This document shows positions 50,427 through 61,100 of a DNA stretch of 64,000 nucleotides, in pieces; the first letter of the stretch is position 1; every line of letters begins with the position of its first letter. The DNA is from Cryptosporangium arvum DSM 44712. Lineage in GTDB: Bacteria; Actinomycetota; Actinomycetes; Mycobacteriales; Cryptosporangiaceae. Location of the stretch: contig NZ_KK073874.1 in NCBI RefSeq assembly GCF_000585375.1, positions 3,720,001 to 3,784,000 of the forward strand, in the 5' to 3' direction. The notes below the pieces were generated by a model. It was not told the DNA's origin. It searched no databases and worked only from the letters and a program-made list of their open reading frames with translations. The position numbers were made by a program, and so were the translations under genes.

Positions 50427-53201
50427 ATGACCGTTTCAGCGAATGTTCCGGCGAAACGTGCGGGATTGGTGGGCCGCGACGACGAGTGCCGCGTGCTCGA
50501 CGACGTGCTCGAGGCGGTGCGCGCCGGCGAGAGTCGCGCCCTCGTGGTGCACGGTGAGCCGGGGATCGGGAAGAGCGCCCTCCTGCAGGCTCTCGTGAAC
50601 AAGGCCGGTGATCTGCGAATTCTCGCGACGGTCGGCATGCCGTCGGAGGCGGAGCTGCCGTACGCCGGGTTGCACCAGCTGTTCGGGACGATGACCGACC
50701 GGATCGATCGCCTCCCGGTTCCGCAGCGCAACGCTCTGCGGGTGGCGTTCGGACTGCAGGAAGGCGACTCGCCCGACCGGTACGTCGTCTCGCTGGGGGT
50801 GCTCGGCCTGCTGGCCGATCTGTCGCGCGAGTGCCCGGTGCTCTGCGTCGTCGACGACGAGCAGTGGATGGACCGGGAGACCGTGCTGACCCTGACGTTC
50901 GTCGCTCGCCGGATGAAGTCCGAGGCGGCGGCCGTCGTGTTCGCGTCCCGGGAGGGCCGGGAGGAGTTCCAAGGGCTCCCGACGCTCGTCCTGACCGGGA
51001 TCTCGGCCCGCCACGCACGCGAACTGCTGGACTCGGTGATGGCCGGCCCGCTCGACCCGAGCGTGCGGCGCCAGATCGTCACCGAGACGCACGGAAACCC
51101 GCTCGCGCTGCTCGACGTCGCTCGTGGCGTCGGGCCGGCGGAGCTGGCGGGGGGCTTCCGGTTCCCGGGCGCGGTACCGCTGTCTCCGCAGGTCGAGCGG
51201 GGCTACCGCCAGCGTCTCGACGCGCTGCCGCCGGCGGCACGTCAGTTCCTGCTGCTGGCCGCCGCCGACCCGGTGGGCGACCCCACGACGCTGTGGTCCG
51301 CCGCGGACCGGCTGGGTCTCGAGCTCTCGGCAGTGACACCCGCGCTCGCCTCCGGCCTGATCTCGCTCGGCGCCCGGGTCGAGTTCCGTGACCCGCTGGC
51401 GCGTTCGGCCGTGTACCGGGCGGCGGGGCTCGTCGCTCGTCGCGAGGTGCACGAGGCGTTGGCCGCGGTCACCGATCCGAGCTCGGATCCGGACCGCAGG
51501 GCCTGGCATCGGGCGCACGCAGCGGACAGCCCGGACGAGGACACCGCCGTCGAGCTCGAACAGTCCGCGGGCCACGCGCGCGCCCGGGGTGGGCTCGCCG
51601 CGGCCGCCGCTTTCCTCGAGCGCGCCGCGGAGCTCACCGCGGACCCGTCGACGCGGACCCGCCGTCTGATCGCCGCGGCGGAAGCGACCCGGGACGCGGG
51701 GGGCCACGAGGCCGCCCTCTTCCTCCTGGACACCGCGAGCATGCGGCCGCTCGCCGACGAGCAGGCGGCGCGCGTCATGCGGATCCGGGGGATCATCGCG
51801 ATCGAGCAGCACCGCCGCGCCGACGGCGTCGAGCTGCTCCTCGGCGCCGCGGCGCGATTCGGGCCCGACCACGCCGAGGAAGCCCGGGCGACGGCGCTGG
51901 AAGCGCTGGCGGGCACGTTCTGGGACGCGAGGCAGAACGATCCGCTGTTCGCGAAGGCCGCCGCGTCGGTCGCGGACATCGTCCGGAGGTCCGGTGATCC
52001 GTCCACGTTCACGGACCTGCTGCTGGAGGGGCTGTACGTCCGGATCGTCGACGGCTTCGTCGCGGCGGTGCCGCTGTTGCGCCGGGCCGTCGACCTGCTG
52101 GTGACCGCCGCGCCGACCGATCGTTGGCCGGTGTTCGGCGTGAACCGGCTGCTCCTGATGCTGGCGGAGGAGCTCTGGGACGAAGAGGCGATGGGCGTTC
52201 TCGCGACGCGCCAAGTCGTCGTCTGCCGGCGCGACGGCGCGCTCGCGGCCCTGCAGCAGGCGCTGAACTACAGCGCCTTCCACCGGATGCACGAGGGCGA
52301 TTTCCTCGCGGCCGGAGCCCTGATCGAGGAGTCGCTCGCCGTCGCCGCGGTCAGCACCGGTCGGACGAATCGCCACGTGGAGGTGGTTCTCTCGGCCTGG
52401 CGGGGCGACGAGATCCGGACTCCGAAGCTCAGCGCCGAGGTGCGTCAGCAGGTCCTCGATGGCCGCGCGACGTTCGGCTTCTGCGCCGACTACGCGGACG
52501 CCGTGCTGTCCAATGCGCTCGGCCGGTTCGACGTGGCGCTCGAGGCGGGGAAGAGGGCCTTCGACTCCGATCAGCGGATCGTGGCGTCGATGGTGGTGTC
52601 CGAGATCATCGATGCGGCCTCGCGAACCGGTGACCTGAACGAGCTCCGCTCCATCCGGGACTGGCTGGCCGAGCGGGTCGCCGCCACCCCGCGGGCCTGG
52701 AACTTCGGCCTGCACGAGAGGTGCCTGGCGCTGCTCCGCGACGACGACCGGGCGGAGGACCACTACCTGGAATCCATCGCGCAGCTCAGCACCACCCGGG
52801 GGCAGCTCGAGATCGCGCGTTCCCAGCTGCTGTTCGGGGAGTGGCTGCGTCGGAAGGGCCGGCGGGGGGACGCCCGCCGATATCTGCGGAAAGCGCACCA
52901 GACGTTCCACGCACTCGGCTCCGTCGGGTTCGCGGGCCGGGCGGCGCGCGAGCTGCAGGCCACCGGGGACGTCACGACCCGGGCCGCCGAGAGACGCCAT
53001 CCGTCGCTCACCGCACAGGAAGCCCAGATCGCGGCGCTGGCGAGCGCCGGACTGACCAACCCGGAGATCGGCGCGCGCCTGTTCATCAGCCGCCGAACGG
53101 TGCAGTACCACCTGCGCAAGGTGTTCATGAAGCTCGACATCACCTCGCGTGCCCAACTCACCCAAGCGTTACCACCCGAGGCCGCAGCGCTTCCCGTGTG
53201 A
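50427..53201 (+). CDS. LAL-type LuxR family transcriptional regulator
   Basis: 924 residues. Walker A is VVHGEPGIGKSALLQAL (about residues 40-56), Walker B LCVVDDEQWMD, and the C-terminal LuxR domain reads LTAQEAQIAALASAGLTNPE then IGARLFISRRTVQYHLRKVF and MKLDITSRAQL. The middle is helical, TPR-like. A TTA codon is in frame at 53169-53171, six residues downstream of the HTH, so translation of the last ten residues could depend on a TTA-reading tRNA. LAL proteins are pathway activators in actinomycetes. Normal 3' end, unlike the LAL gene at 893-3859. Confidence 0.92.
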   Translation: MTVSANVPAKRAGLVGRDDECRVLDDVLEAVRAGESRALVVHGEPGIGKSALLQALVNKAGDLRILATVGMPSEAELPYAGLHQLFGTMTDRIDRLPVPQRNALRVAFGLQEGDSPDRYVVSLGVLGLLADLSRECPVLCVVDDEQWMDRETVLTLTFVARRMKSEAAAVVFASREGREEFQGLPTLVLTGISARHARELLDSVMAGPLDPSVRRQIVTETHGNPLALLDVARGVGPAELAGGFRFPGAVPLSPQVERGYRQRLDALPPAARQFLLLAAADPVGDPTTLWSAADRLGLELSAVTPALASGLISLGARVEFRDPLARSAVYRAAGLVARREVHEALAAVTDPSSDPDRRAWHRAHAADSPDEDTAVELEQSAGHARARGGLAAAAAFLERAAELTADPSTRTRRLIAAAEATRDAGGHEAALFLLDTASMRPLADEQAARVMRIRGIIAIEQHRRADGVELLLGAAARFGPDHAEEARATALEALAGTFWDARQNDPLFAKAAASVADIVRRSGDPSTFTDLLLEGLYVRIVDGFVAAVPLLRRAVDLLVTAAPTDRWPVFGVNRLLLMLAEELWDEEAMGVLATRQVVVCRRDGALAALQQALNYSAFHRMHEGDFLAAGALIEESLAVAAVSTGRTNRHVEVVLSAWRGDEIRTPKLSAEVRQQVLDGRATFGFCADYADAVLSNALGRFDVALEAGKRAFDSDQRIVASMVVSEIIDAASRTGDLNELRSIRDWLAERVAATPRAWNFGLHERCLALLRDDDRAEDHYLESIAQLSTTRGQLEIARSQLLFGEWLRRKGRRGDARRYLRKAHQTFHALGSVGFAGRAARELQATGDVTTRAAERRHPSLTAQEAQIAALASAGLTNPEIGARLFISRRTVQYHLRKVFMKLDITSRAQLTQALPPEAAALPV

Positions 53202-53224
53202 GCGCGGCCGCGGTCTGCTGCCGC

Positions 53225-53875
53225 TCACAAGTAGCCCTCACGGAGAACGTGGGCCACCGCGTGGGTGCGGTTCCGGAGCCCGTAGCGGGCGGTGACGCCG
53301 TAGAGGACGTTCTTGACGGTCCGTTCGGAGAAGGACAGGTGCGCGGCGACCTCGCGGGTCTCCATGCCCTCGGCGATCAGGCGCAATACGTCCAGCTCGC
53401 GCTGGGTCGGGGGCCGCTCGTCGTCGCGACCGGCGGGGTCGGCTCGCCGCAGCCGGACCACCACGTCGACGAGGTGGCCGACGGCGTCGGCCGGCAGGTC
53501 CCGGTCGTGGCGAGCCGACGCCCGGACGGCCCGCAGCAGGCGGTCCGGGGTCACGTCGTGGCGGAGCAGGATCGCGAAGACGTCGGCGTCCAGTGCCCGC
53601 AGCAACTCCGGCTCCCGGAGGTGGGCGACGATCAGTACCGCCTTCCACCCGCTGCTCAGCGCACGGAGGCGGCCCACCGCGGCCCGGTCGACCCGGTCGG
53701 TGGCCACCACCGCGACGCCGGGCCGATGATCCCCGTCCGGGGTCGCCGGCCGCAGGTCGATGTCCGGACCGGACTGTAGGTGGGCGATCAGGCCCGCACG
53801 GGTCAGCGGATCGTCGCCGATCACGGTGACCGGGATGCGCCGGGCTCCCGCGGCCGGCGCTCCGTGGTTGGACAC
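53225..53875 (-). CDS. Orphan LuxR/FixJ-type response regulator with degenerate receiver
   Basis: 216 residues. The receiver-like half (VTVIGDDPLTRAGLIAHLQS, then GVAVVATDRVDRAAVGRLRA) has acidic residues at the start of strand 1. Strand 3 reads VAVVATDRVD, where the usual phospho-Asp is not clearly placed, and the strand 5 lysine is replaced (ILLRHDVTPD). The LuxR HTH is intact (LTQRELDVLRLIAEG-like PTQRELDVLRLIAEGMETRE, then VAAHLSFSERTVKNVLYGVT). Such receivers often respond to ligands rather than phosphate. It has no adjacent kinase. An inverted repeat lies 65 bp upstream. Confidence 0.85.
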   Translation of the reverse strand: MSNHGAPAAGARRIPVTVIGDDPLTRAGLIAHLQSGPDIDLRPATPDGDHRPGVAVVATDRVDRAAVGRLRALSSGWKAVLIVAHLREPELLRALDADVFAILLRHDVTPDRLLRAVRASARHDRDLPADAVGHLVDVVVRLRRADPAGRDDERPPTQRELDVLRLIAEGMETREVAAHLSFSERTVKNVLYGVTARYGLRNRTHAVAHVLREGYL

Positions 53876-53938
53876 CGAACGTGCTCCTGACTCCTCGACC
53901 GTCGTGGGCGCAGGATAGTGAGCGGCTACTGAACCGGG

Positions 53939-53978
53939 ACTTACCGGCGGCCGAGCGGGGATTCAGAGCGCGGTAAGT
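53939..53978. promoter_or_regulatory. Inverted repeat ACTTACCG ... CGGTAAGT upstream of the orphan regulator
   Basis: Two perfect 8-bp arms (53939-53946 and 53971-53978) are separated by 24 bp, so their centres lie about three helical turns apart. They lie 64 bp upstream of the regulator start. The arms resemble sites for a dimer of LuxR-type regulators; a short GAGCGC hairpin overlaps the right arm. Confidence 0.4.
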
Positions 53979-54030
53979 GCGCTCCGGCCGGGACGGACTC
54001 CTACCGTGGAGCGGTCCACTGGACCCGCTC

Positions 54031-54840
54031 TCAGGCGTGACTGACGACCTGACGCTTCACCCAGCTCTCGACCTGGTCGGCGACGTCCGCCCAGCCGTGG
54101 TCGAACGGAGCCGAGTGTCCGCGCCCGGGCAGCTGGATCAGGTCGGCGACCGCCGGGGAGTCGCGGTACAGGCGGTGCGCCGCGCGGGTCACGACGTCCG
54201 GCACGGTGTGGTCGCGCTCGGCGGAGACGAACAGGAGCGGAGCCCGCTGCCCGGTCCGGGTGTCCACCGCGGCGGGTGAGCTGCTCCGGAAGTTCGACGT
54301 CGCCACCTCGAACAGCGGCCGGCCGGGGCCGGGAATCGCGAAACGTTCGTGGAGTTCGTCCGACTCATCGGCCGTCAGGGTGTTGCCGAAGCCGTAGCGG
54401 AACTGCTCGGCGCTCAACGCGATCACCCGCTTCTGGTTGCCGGGGCTGCGCAGCACCGGGAACGAGGACCGCAATTGGGCGAGCGGGAGCGCCCGGACGC
54501 CCTTGATCGGGGCCGGGTTGAGGACCACCGCGGCGCACAGGTCGCTCGTGAGGTTCAGCTTCTGGACGACGGTGCCGCCGACGGAGTGTCCGATGACGAT
54601 CGGCGGCCGGTCGAGATCCTCGATGATGCCGCGGTAGTGCGTCGCGATGTCCTCCAGCCCGACGCCGGCGAGACGCCCGGGCCGTGCCCGGGTGTCGGCC
54701 ACGGTCTCGCCGTCTCCCGGCCAGCCCGGGGCGATCGGCTGGTAGCCGGCGGCGTGAAACAGCTCTACCCACGGTGTCCACGACGACGAGTGGATCCACA
54801 GGCCGTGGATGAAGACGACGGGTATTCCTGGCGCAGTCAT
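54031..54840 (-). CDS. Alpha/beta hydrolase
   Basis: 269 residues from the ATG at 54840. Motifs are VVFIHGLWIHSSSWTPWVEL, the nucleophile elbow PPIVIGHSVGGTVVQKL (Ser), the acid LLFVSAERDHTVPD and the C-terminal His in PGRGHSAPFDHG. HGLWxHSSSW is typical of a common actinobacterial hydrolase group (non-heme chloroperoxidase/esterase-like). No signal peptide. It is the only enzyme gene inside the regulator island; it follows the giant regulator gene on the same strand with 58 bp between, so it may be a target or passenger. Confidence 0.88.
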   Translation of the reverse strand: MTAPGIPVVFIHGLWIHSSSWTPWVELFHAAGYQPIAPGWPGDGETVADTRARPGRLAGVGLEDIATHYRGIIEDLDRPPIVIGHSVGGTVVQKLNLTSDLCAAVVLNPAPIKGVRALPLAQLRSSFPVLRSPGNQKRVIALSAEQFRYGFGNTLTADESDELHERFAIPGPGRPLFEVATSNFRSSSPAAVDTRTGQRAPLLFVSAERDHTVPDVVTRAAHRLYRDSPAVADLIQLPGRGHSAPFDHGWADVADQVESWVKRQVVSHA

Positions 54841-54898
54841 GTGCGCGAGTGGAGCCGAGAGCAGGAGATTTCCGGTGGACGTCGTCTCCACCGGTCGT

Positions 54899-57800
54899 TC
54901 AGTCGGTATCCAGCGCGTCGAGCATCTCCTGCGCGCGGCGCGCGAACAGGTACGCCTCGCGTTGGCCGGAGAGCACCCGCGCCCGCTCCGCCGCGGCTCG
55001 GACGTCGGCGAGAGGCGCACCGCGTGCCTGGAGCAACCGGGCGCGCAGCAGCAGAACGAGGCCCTCGGCGTACCGCTGGTCGTTGACGCCGAGGAAATGC
55101 TCGGCCCGCACGAGCGCGGCCTCGGCCCGGTCGGGGGCGTCGGCCGCGAGCCACATCTCGGCAATCAGCCCGTACCAGGTGGCGACGCCACTCAGCGGCG
55201 GGTCGACGAGGGTGGCGCTCAGGATCCGCTCGGCCTCGACCGCGGCGCCGGCGGGGTCGTCGCCGGTGACCGCGTGCGCCCAGTGCCGGGCCATCCGGAG
55301 GTAGGCGCCGAAGAAGACGAACGAGAACCCGGGGTCTTCGGCGATGCCGCGCTCCGCGGACCGCAGGGCCCAGGCGGGCTCGCCCGCCAGCGCCGCGCTG
55401 GTGGCGGCGAAGGTGGACCAGATCGTGACGACGTACGGATCGTCGCCCGCGGTGGCCTCCAGCCGCTCGATCACCGTGCGTGCCGAGTCGACGTCGCCGT
55501 GCAGGGTGGTGACCAGGGCGAGCATCACCGGCGACTTGAGCTGCAGGTCACGTCGGAGGCGGTTCTCGTCGCGCCAGGTGAGCTCGTCGAGCACGAGCGG
55601 GTCGGCCTTGCGAAGGTAGCGGAACGCCTCGCCGATGTTGCCCCGGTCCCACTCCTGGATGCCCCAGCTGACCAGACCGTACGCGCGCAGGACCGGGTCG
55701 GGGGAGGCTTGCCCCTCCTCCAGCAGACGCCGGGCCAGTGGGCCGCTGCGGTCGAGCTGCGCCGCTTCCGAGTAGGCGGCACGACGGGAGAACCGGAAGT
55801 CGGCGGCCTCGAGCTCGCGGCCCAGGTCGCGGGCCAGCTGCTCGGCCCGCTCGAGCAGGTCCAGCGCGGCGCCGACGTACCCGGCGCGCATGCCGACGAC
55901 CGCGGTGAGGTGCGAGAGCGCGGAGAGTTCGAGCTCGCGCAGCCCGCTCGTTCTGGCCAGCCGGGCGGCCGAGCGGAGCTGCCGCTCGGCGTCCTGGAGT
56001 GCGAGCTTCGTGGCGGCGCTCCGGCCGGCGCGAATCAGCGCCGCGGTGGTGCGGGCGGGGTCGGCGAGTGGTCCGGCGGCCCAGAGATGGTGGGCGAGGC
56101 GTTCGGCGACGGACCGCCCCGGCGTCTGCTCGAGCGCGTCGGCGATACGCAGATGGAGCCGGGGCGCGCGCAGCGGCGGGGTCGTCTCCGAAATCGATTC
56201 GCGCACGAGGTCGTGGGCGAAACGGTAGGCGAAGGGATCGTCAGGAGCGGGCTCCAGCAAGCCCAGGGTTTCGACCGGCTCCAGAAGTCCCAGGCTGGTC
56301 TGGACGTCGACGCGGGCGGCGTGGGCGAGCAGCCGGAGATCGACACCCCGCCCGACGAGGGCGGCGATCTGGAGCAGGTCCGTGGCGCGATCGTCGAGCC
56401 CGGCCATCCGGTCGCGGACGACGTCACGCACCGTCGACGGCACGCCGGTGCTCACCGCGCTGCGCTCGGTGAGCACCCCGCCGTCGGCCGTGAGCAGCCG
56501 GGCCAGCTCGCGGACGAAGAACGGGTTGCCGGCCGTGCGGGCGGAGATGGTGCGGGTGACGGCTGCGTCCGGAACCTGGCCGGTCTCCCGCCGGACCAGC
56601 TCGGCCACCTCGTCCCGGTCGAGCACGTCGAGGCGCAGACGTCGATGACCAGGCACGCGGCTGGCCGCCGCGAGCATTCCGACCAGCTCCGTACCGGGCA
56701 GCGGGGCGCGGGTGCGTAGCGTCCCGATCAGCAGGACGCCACTCGGGAGCCGGGCCGCGAGGTGGCCGAACAGCTGCACCGAGGCGACGTCGGCCCAGTG
56801 CAGATCGTCGATGATCAGCAGAACCGGCCGCTGGCGGGCGGCCTGCCCGACGGCGTGCACGACGTGTTCGAACAGGCGGAACTGTGCGGTGTTGTCCGGC
56901 AGCACCGGGGTGTCGGAGACGCCGTCGTCGGGTTCGGCGAGCCGGCCCAGCCGACCGGCGAGCCACTCCTCCCGGCTCGGATCGGGGAGGGTGTCGAGGA
57001 TCGCGCCGATCGCTTTCACCCAGGGCCACATCGAGGGCGAGCCGTCGCCCTCCAGGCAGTGACCCCAGACGACGAGTGCACCACGGCGGGTCGCCTCGCC
57101 GGCGGTCTCCTCCAGCAACCGGGTCTTGCCGATTCCGGGGTCGCCCTCCACGACGAGCAGACCGGTTCCGCTGGCGAGGACCGAAGCCACCGCCTGCCGG
57201 AGGACCGACAGCTCGGCGGCTCGGCCGACCAGCTTCGACGCGGGTTCCGCGGCCGCGGGGCGGGGCGTCGCCGGCCGGTCGCGGATCCGCCGCTTGGCGT
57301 CGCGCATGGCCGGCCCGGGGTCGATGCCGATCTCCTCGGCCAGGCGGGCGCGCACCCGCTCGTAGAGCGAACGAGCCTCGGCGTGCTGTCCGGCCGCGGC
57401 GAGCGCGGTGACGAGAGCGGCCTGCACCCGTTCGTGCAACGGGGCCATCGACGCGGCGAGGCGCAGGGGACGCAGGACGCGTTGCGGCCGGCCGAGCGAG
57501 ACCGCCAGCTCGGCCGCGGCCGAGCACGCGGTGAAGAACTCCTCGTTGAGCGAGGCAAAGAGGGGTGCCGCCGCCCGCCCCGGGTTCAACCCGTCACCGG
57601 CCGGGCCCCGCCAGAGTGCCAGCGCGGCCGCGAAGTCGTCGAGCGCCGCCCGGGGCTCCCGCTGGGCGAGCCGGCGGTGGGCCGCGGCGACCAGGGCCCG
57701 GAACGCGGCGACGTCGGAGGCCTCCGTATCGGCGACGAACAGGTAGCCGTTGCTGTGTCGCCGCAGGTAGGCGCCGTTGCTCCGGGCCGGCAGCTCCGGC

Positions 57801-58072
57801 TCGAGCAACCGCCGGAGCGCACCGACGTACCGCTGAACCACGTTGAGGGCGCTGGGCGGGGCCTCGTCGTCCCAGATGAGCTCGATCAGATCGTCGACGC
57901 TGACCGGTTGGCCGGCTCGCGCCAGCAGGAGACCCAGTAGGTAGGCCTGCTGGCGCGGGCCCAGGTCCACCTCGACGCCGTTCCGCCGGATGCGTAACGA
58001 ACCGAGGATGTCCGACCGCGCTGAGCCACCGGCGGCTGGTGTTCCCGGCGAGACGTCCACGCCGCCGATCAC
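54899..58072 (-). CDS. BTAD-AAA giant transcriptional regulator (AfsR-type HTH, BTAD, AAA ATPase, TPR-like)
   Basis: About 1057 residues from the GTG at 58072. OmpR-like HTH (residues ~20-110): ILGSLRIRRNGVEVDLGPRQ, LIWDDEAPPSALNVVQRYVG. A complete BTAD domain ends SLYERVRARLAEEIGIDPGP. The AAA domain starts at LVGRAAELSVLRQAV, with Walker A VVEGDPGIGKTRLLEE and Walker B LLIIDDLHWADVASV. The C-terminal third is helical repeats. It has the same architecture as the next two genes, so the three form a paralogous set. It may sense a ligand through its repeats and activate a pathway outside the window. Confidence 0.9.
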   Translation of the reverse strand: MIGGVDVSPGTPAAGGSARSDILGSLRIRRNGVEVDLGPRQQAYLLGLLLARAGQPVSVDDLIELIWDDEAPPSALNVVQRYVGALRRLLEPELPARSNGAYLRRHSNGYLFVADTEASDVAAFRALVAAAHRRLAQREPRAALDDFAAALALWRGPAGDGLNPGRAAAPLFASLNEEFFTACSAAAELAVSLGRPQRVLRPLRLAASMAPLHERVQAALVTALAAAGQHAEARSLYERVRARLAEEIGIDPGPAMRDAKRRIRDRPATPRPAAAEPASKLVGRAAELSVLRQAVASVLASGTGLLVVEGDPGIGKTRLLEETAGEATRRGALVVWGHCLEGDGSPSMWPWVKAIGAILDTLPDPSREEWLAGRLGRLAEPDDGVSDTPVLPDNTAQFRLFEHVVHAVGQAARQRPVLLIIDDLHWADVASVQLFGHLAARLPSGVLLIGTLRTRAPLPGTELVGMLAAASRVPGHRRLRLDVLDRDEVAELVRRETGQVPDAAVTRTISARTAGNPFFVRELARLLTADGGVLTERSAVSTGVPSTVRDVVRDRMAGLDDRATDLLQIAALVGRGVDLRLLAHAARVDVQTSLGLLEPVETLGLLEPAPDDPFAYRFAHDLVRESISETTPPLRAPRLHLRIADALEQTPGRSVAERLAHHLWAAGPLADPARTTAALIRAGRSAATKLALQDAERQLRSAARLARTSGLRELELSALSHLTAVVGMRAGYVGAALDLLERAEQLARDLGRELEAADFRFSRRAAYSEAAQLDRSGPLARRLLEEGQASPDPVLRAYGLVSWGIQEWDRGNIGEAFRYLRKADPLVLDELTWRDENRLRRDLQLKSPVMLALVTTLHGDVDSARTVIERLEATAGDDPYVVTIWSTFAATSAALAGEPAWALRSAERGIAEDPGFSFVFFGAYLRMARHWAHAVTGDDPAGAAVEAERILSATLVDPPLSGVATWYGLIAEMWLAADAPDRAEAALVRAEHFLGVNDQRYAEGLVLLLRARLLQARGAPLADVRAAAERARVLSGQREAYLFARRAQEMLDALDTD

Positions 58073-58142
58073 CCCCGAGCCGGTTTCTGACGGAGCGCCC
58101 TTGACCCGTCCGGAAATGTACCCGCAGTGCGTGGGTACGCCA

Positions 58143-61100
58143 TCAGGGCGCGTCCTCGGAGGACGATGGCCGGAGAGGTCGGTCGAGCTCGGTGAGCAGT
58201 TGGTCGACGCGCTGAGCGAACAGGTGGGCCTCGCGCTCGACCGACAAGGCGCGTGCCCGTCGCGCGGCCTTTCGGACGGTAGCGGCGGATTCGCCGCGCG
58301 CCTGGAGGAGCCGGGCGCGTTGGAGGAGGACGAGCCCCTCCGCATATCGCTGACCGAAGGTCTCGAGGGCCTGGTCCGCCCGGTCGAGCGCGTCGGCGGC
58401 CTCGTCCGGAGCCCCGGCCGCCAGCCGCATCTCGGCGAGCAGCGCGTACCAGGTGGCGACGCACGAGACCGGCGGGTCCAGCAGACGGTCGGAGAGGAGC
58501 GCCCGGACCTCGGCCGCCGCGGCCTCCGGGTCGTTCCCTCGCATCGCCAGCGCCCACGCGCGGACCAGCCGCTGATAGGTGCCGAGAAACGCGAAGGAGA
58601 ACTCGGGGTCGACCGCGATGCCCCGCTCCGCGGCTCGGAGAGCCCAGCCGTGGTCTCCCACGATCGACGCGGTTCGCGCGGAGATGGTCGCCCACACCGT
58701 GATCGCGTACCGATCCTCGCCGGCCGCGACCTCCAGTTCGTCCAGGAGCGCACGCGCCGCGTCGACGTCGCCGTGGAGTGCCGTCACCTCGCCGAGCATC
58801 GCGGCCGAGAGCAGCCGGAGGTCGTAGCGGAGCGGGTTCTCCGCGCGGGGGACGAGGTCGGCGGGCAGACTCCGGCCCAGACGGGCCAGGTGCCGGTAAC
58901 CCTCGCCGACGTTGCCGGTCGACCACTGCTGGAGCCCCCAGGCGTGCAGACCGTAGGCCTGCACCACGGGGTCGCCGGAGGTCTCGCCCGCGACGAGCAG
59001 CCGGCGCGCCAGGCGCTCGCTCCGGTCGAAATCCATGCCTTGGACGTGCACGACCCAGCGGGTGAAGAGGAAGTCGGCGGCCTCCCGTTCCCGGCCCAGC
59101 CGGGCGGCCAGCTCCTCGGCTCTCGCCAGCCGGTCGAGCGCGGGGGCGCCGTACATGGATCGCATCCCGGCGACGGTGATCAACTGCCCCAGCGCGGCCA
59201 GCTCCCGTTCCGGCCGGTCCGCGGTGCGCGCCGTGCGAGCGGCCGACCAGAAGTGCTGCTCGGCCGCGTCGAACGCGGACTTGGCCGCGGCCCGGCTACC
59301 GGCGCGCAGCAGCGCGTCGGTGATCCGGGCCGGGTCGGCGAGCGGTGCGGCGGACCAGAGGTGATGGGCGAGACGTTCGTCGTCGGACGTGCCGGCGAGC
59401 GTGAGCGCGTCCGCGATGCGCAGATGCAGCGAGTGGGCCCTCATCGGCGTCACCGTTCCCGACACGGCTTCCCGGACCAGGTCGTGGGAGAAGCGGTAGG
59501 AGAGCGGAGCCTCGGGGGAGAGCCCGACGAGACCGAGTGACTCGGCGGGTCCGAGCCGACGGCGGCTGGTCTCGGTGTCGAGTCCCGCGGCGTCGGCGAG
59601 CAGTTCCAGGTCGATGTCGCGGCCGAGGAGCGCGGCGATCCGCAGGAGGTCCCGGCCGTCGTCGTCGAGCCCGGCCATGCGGTCCAGGACGACGGCTCGC
59701 ACGGTGGACGGCACCTCGGTGCGCGCCGGGGCGTCCGTGCTCAGCGAGTCGCCGGCCGCGAGCAGCCGCGCCAGCTCGCGGACGAAGAACGGGTTGCCCG
59801 CCGTGCGCGCGTGAATGTCGCGCGCCACGCCGGGAGCGGGGGTCTGCCCGATCTCGCGGCGAACCAGCTCGATGACCTCGGCCGAATCGAAAGGCGCCAG
59901 CCGGAGGTGGCGATGCCCCGGCGTGCGGCCGGCGGCGGTCAGGACGCGGACCAGCTCCGCACCGGGCCGGGGGGCGTGGGTTCGCACCGCGCCGACGAGG
60001 ACCGCGCCGCGGGGCGCGTGCGCGGCCAGATGCCCGAACAGCGTCAGCGACGCCGTGTCGGCCCACTGGAGGTCGTCGACGATCAGCATCGCCGGCCGCT
60101 GCGCGGAGATCGACGCCAGCAGGGCCACGACCGCGTCGAAGAGCCGGAGCTGGCCGCCGCCGTCCGGGAGCAGCAGGGAGCCGAGGGATTCGCCGCGTGG
60201 CTCGACCAGGCGACCGAGCTCCCCGGCGAGCCACTGTGCCCGCGGCGCGGCGGGGAGCCCGTCGAGAAGCGCGCCGACGGCCTCCACCCACGGCCACATC
60301 GACGGCGTGCCGTCGCCGTCGAGGCAGTGGCCCCAGACGACGAGGGCGCCGGACCGTTCGGCCGCCGTGCCCGCCTCCTCCAGGAGGCGGGTCTTCCCCG
60401 CGCCGGGCTCACCGTCCACGACGACCACGCGGCCCTCGGCCGACGCGGCCGAGTCCAGGACCTCTCGCAGCGTGGCCAGCTCCCCGGTCCGGCCGACGAG
60501 GCCGACGGCGTGAGCGGACCGGATGCGTCGGTCCGGGACCGGGGGCGGCCGGGTGCTCCTGGCGGCGGCCACGGTGGAGGCGAGCGCCGCTCGTGCGGGT
60601 TCGTGGAGCGGTGCCATCGACACGGCCAGCCGGAGCGGGGCCAGCACCTCCGCCGGCCGGACCAGGGACATCCCCAGCTCGGCCGCGGCCACGCAGGCGT
60701 CGACGAATTCGGCGTCGAGCGCGGTGAAGATCGCGCGTGCGGCCGGTCCGTGGGAGAAGTCGCCGCCGGCGGCGCCGTGCCAGAGCGCCAGGGCGTCCAG
60801 ATAGGTCTCGAACGCGGCCTCGGGGCGCCCGTCGGCCTGCGCGGACTCGGCTTCCGAGACCAGGCGGCGGAAGTCGGCGAGGTCGAGAACGCCCGGACCG
60901 GCCACGAATCGGTACCCGGTGCCCTGGCGTTGCACGTACGTGCCGGCCTCGCGGGGCCGCAGTTCGGGTTCCAGCAGTCGCCGCACCGCGCTGACGTGCT
61001 TCTGGATCACGTTCGGCGCGGTGGCGGGAGCGTCGTCGCCCCAGACCAGGTCGACCAGCTCACCCATTCCGATCGGCCGGTTGGCGCGGGTGAGCATCAA

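Noticed and set aside
54809-56719. Long plus-strand open frame opposite the BTAD-AAA gene
   Set aside because: Antisense shadow with Gly/Arg-rich composition; the same applies to 59811-61190 (+) and 62496-63902 (-).
58073-58753. N-terminal extension of the BTAD-AAA gene at 54899
   Set aside because: It overlaps the preceding regulator out of frame and lacks any domain; the GTG at 58072 gives the normal start.
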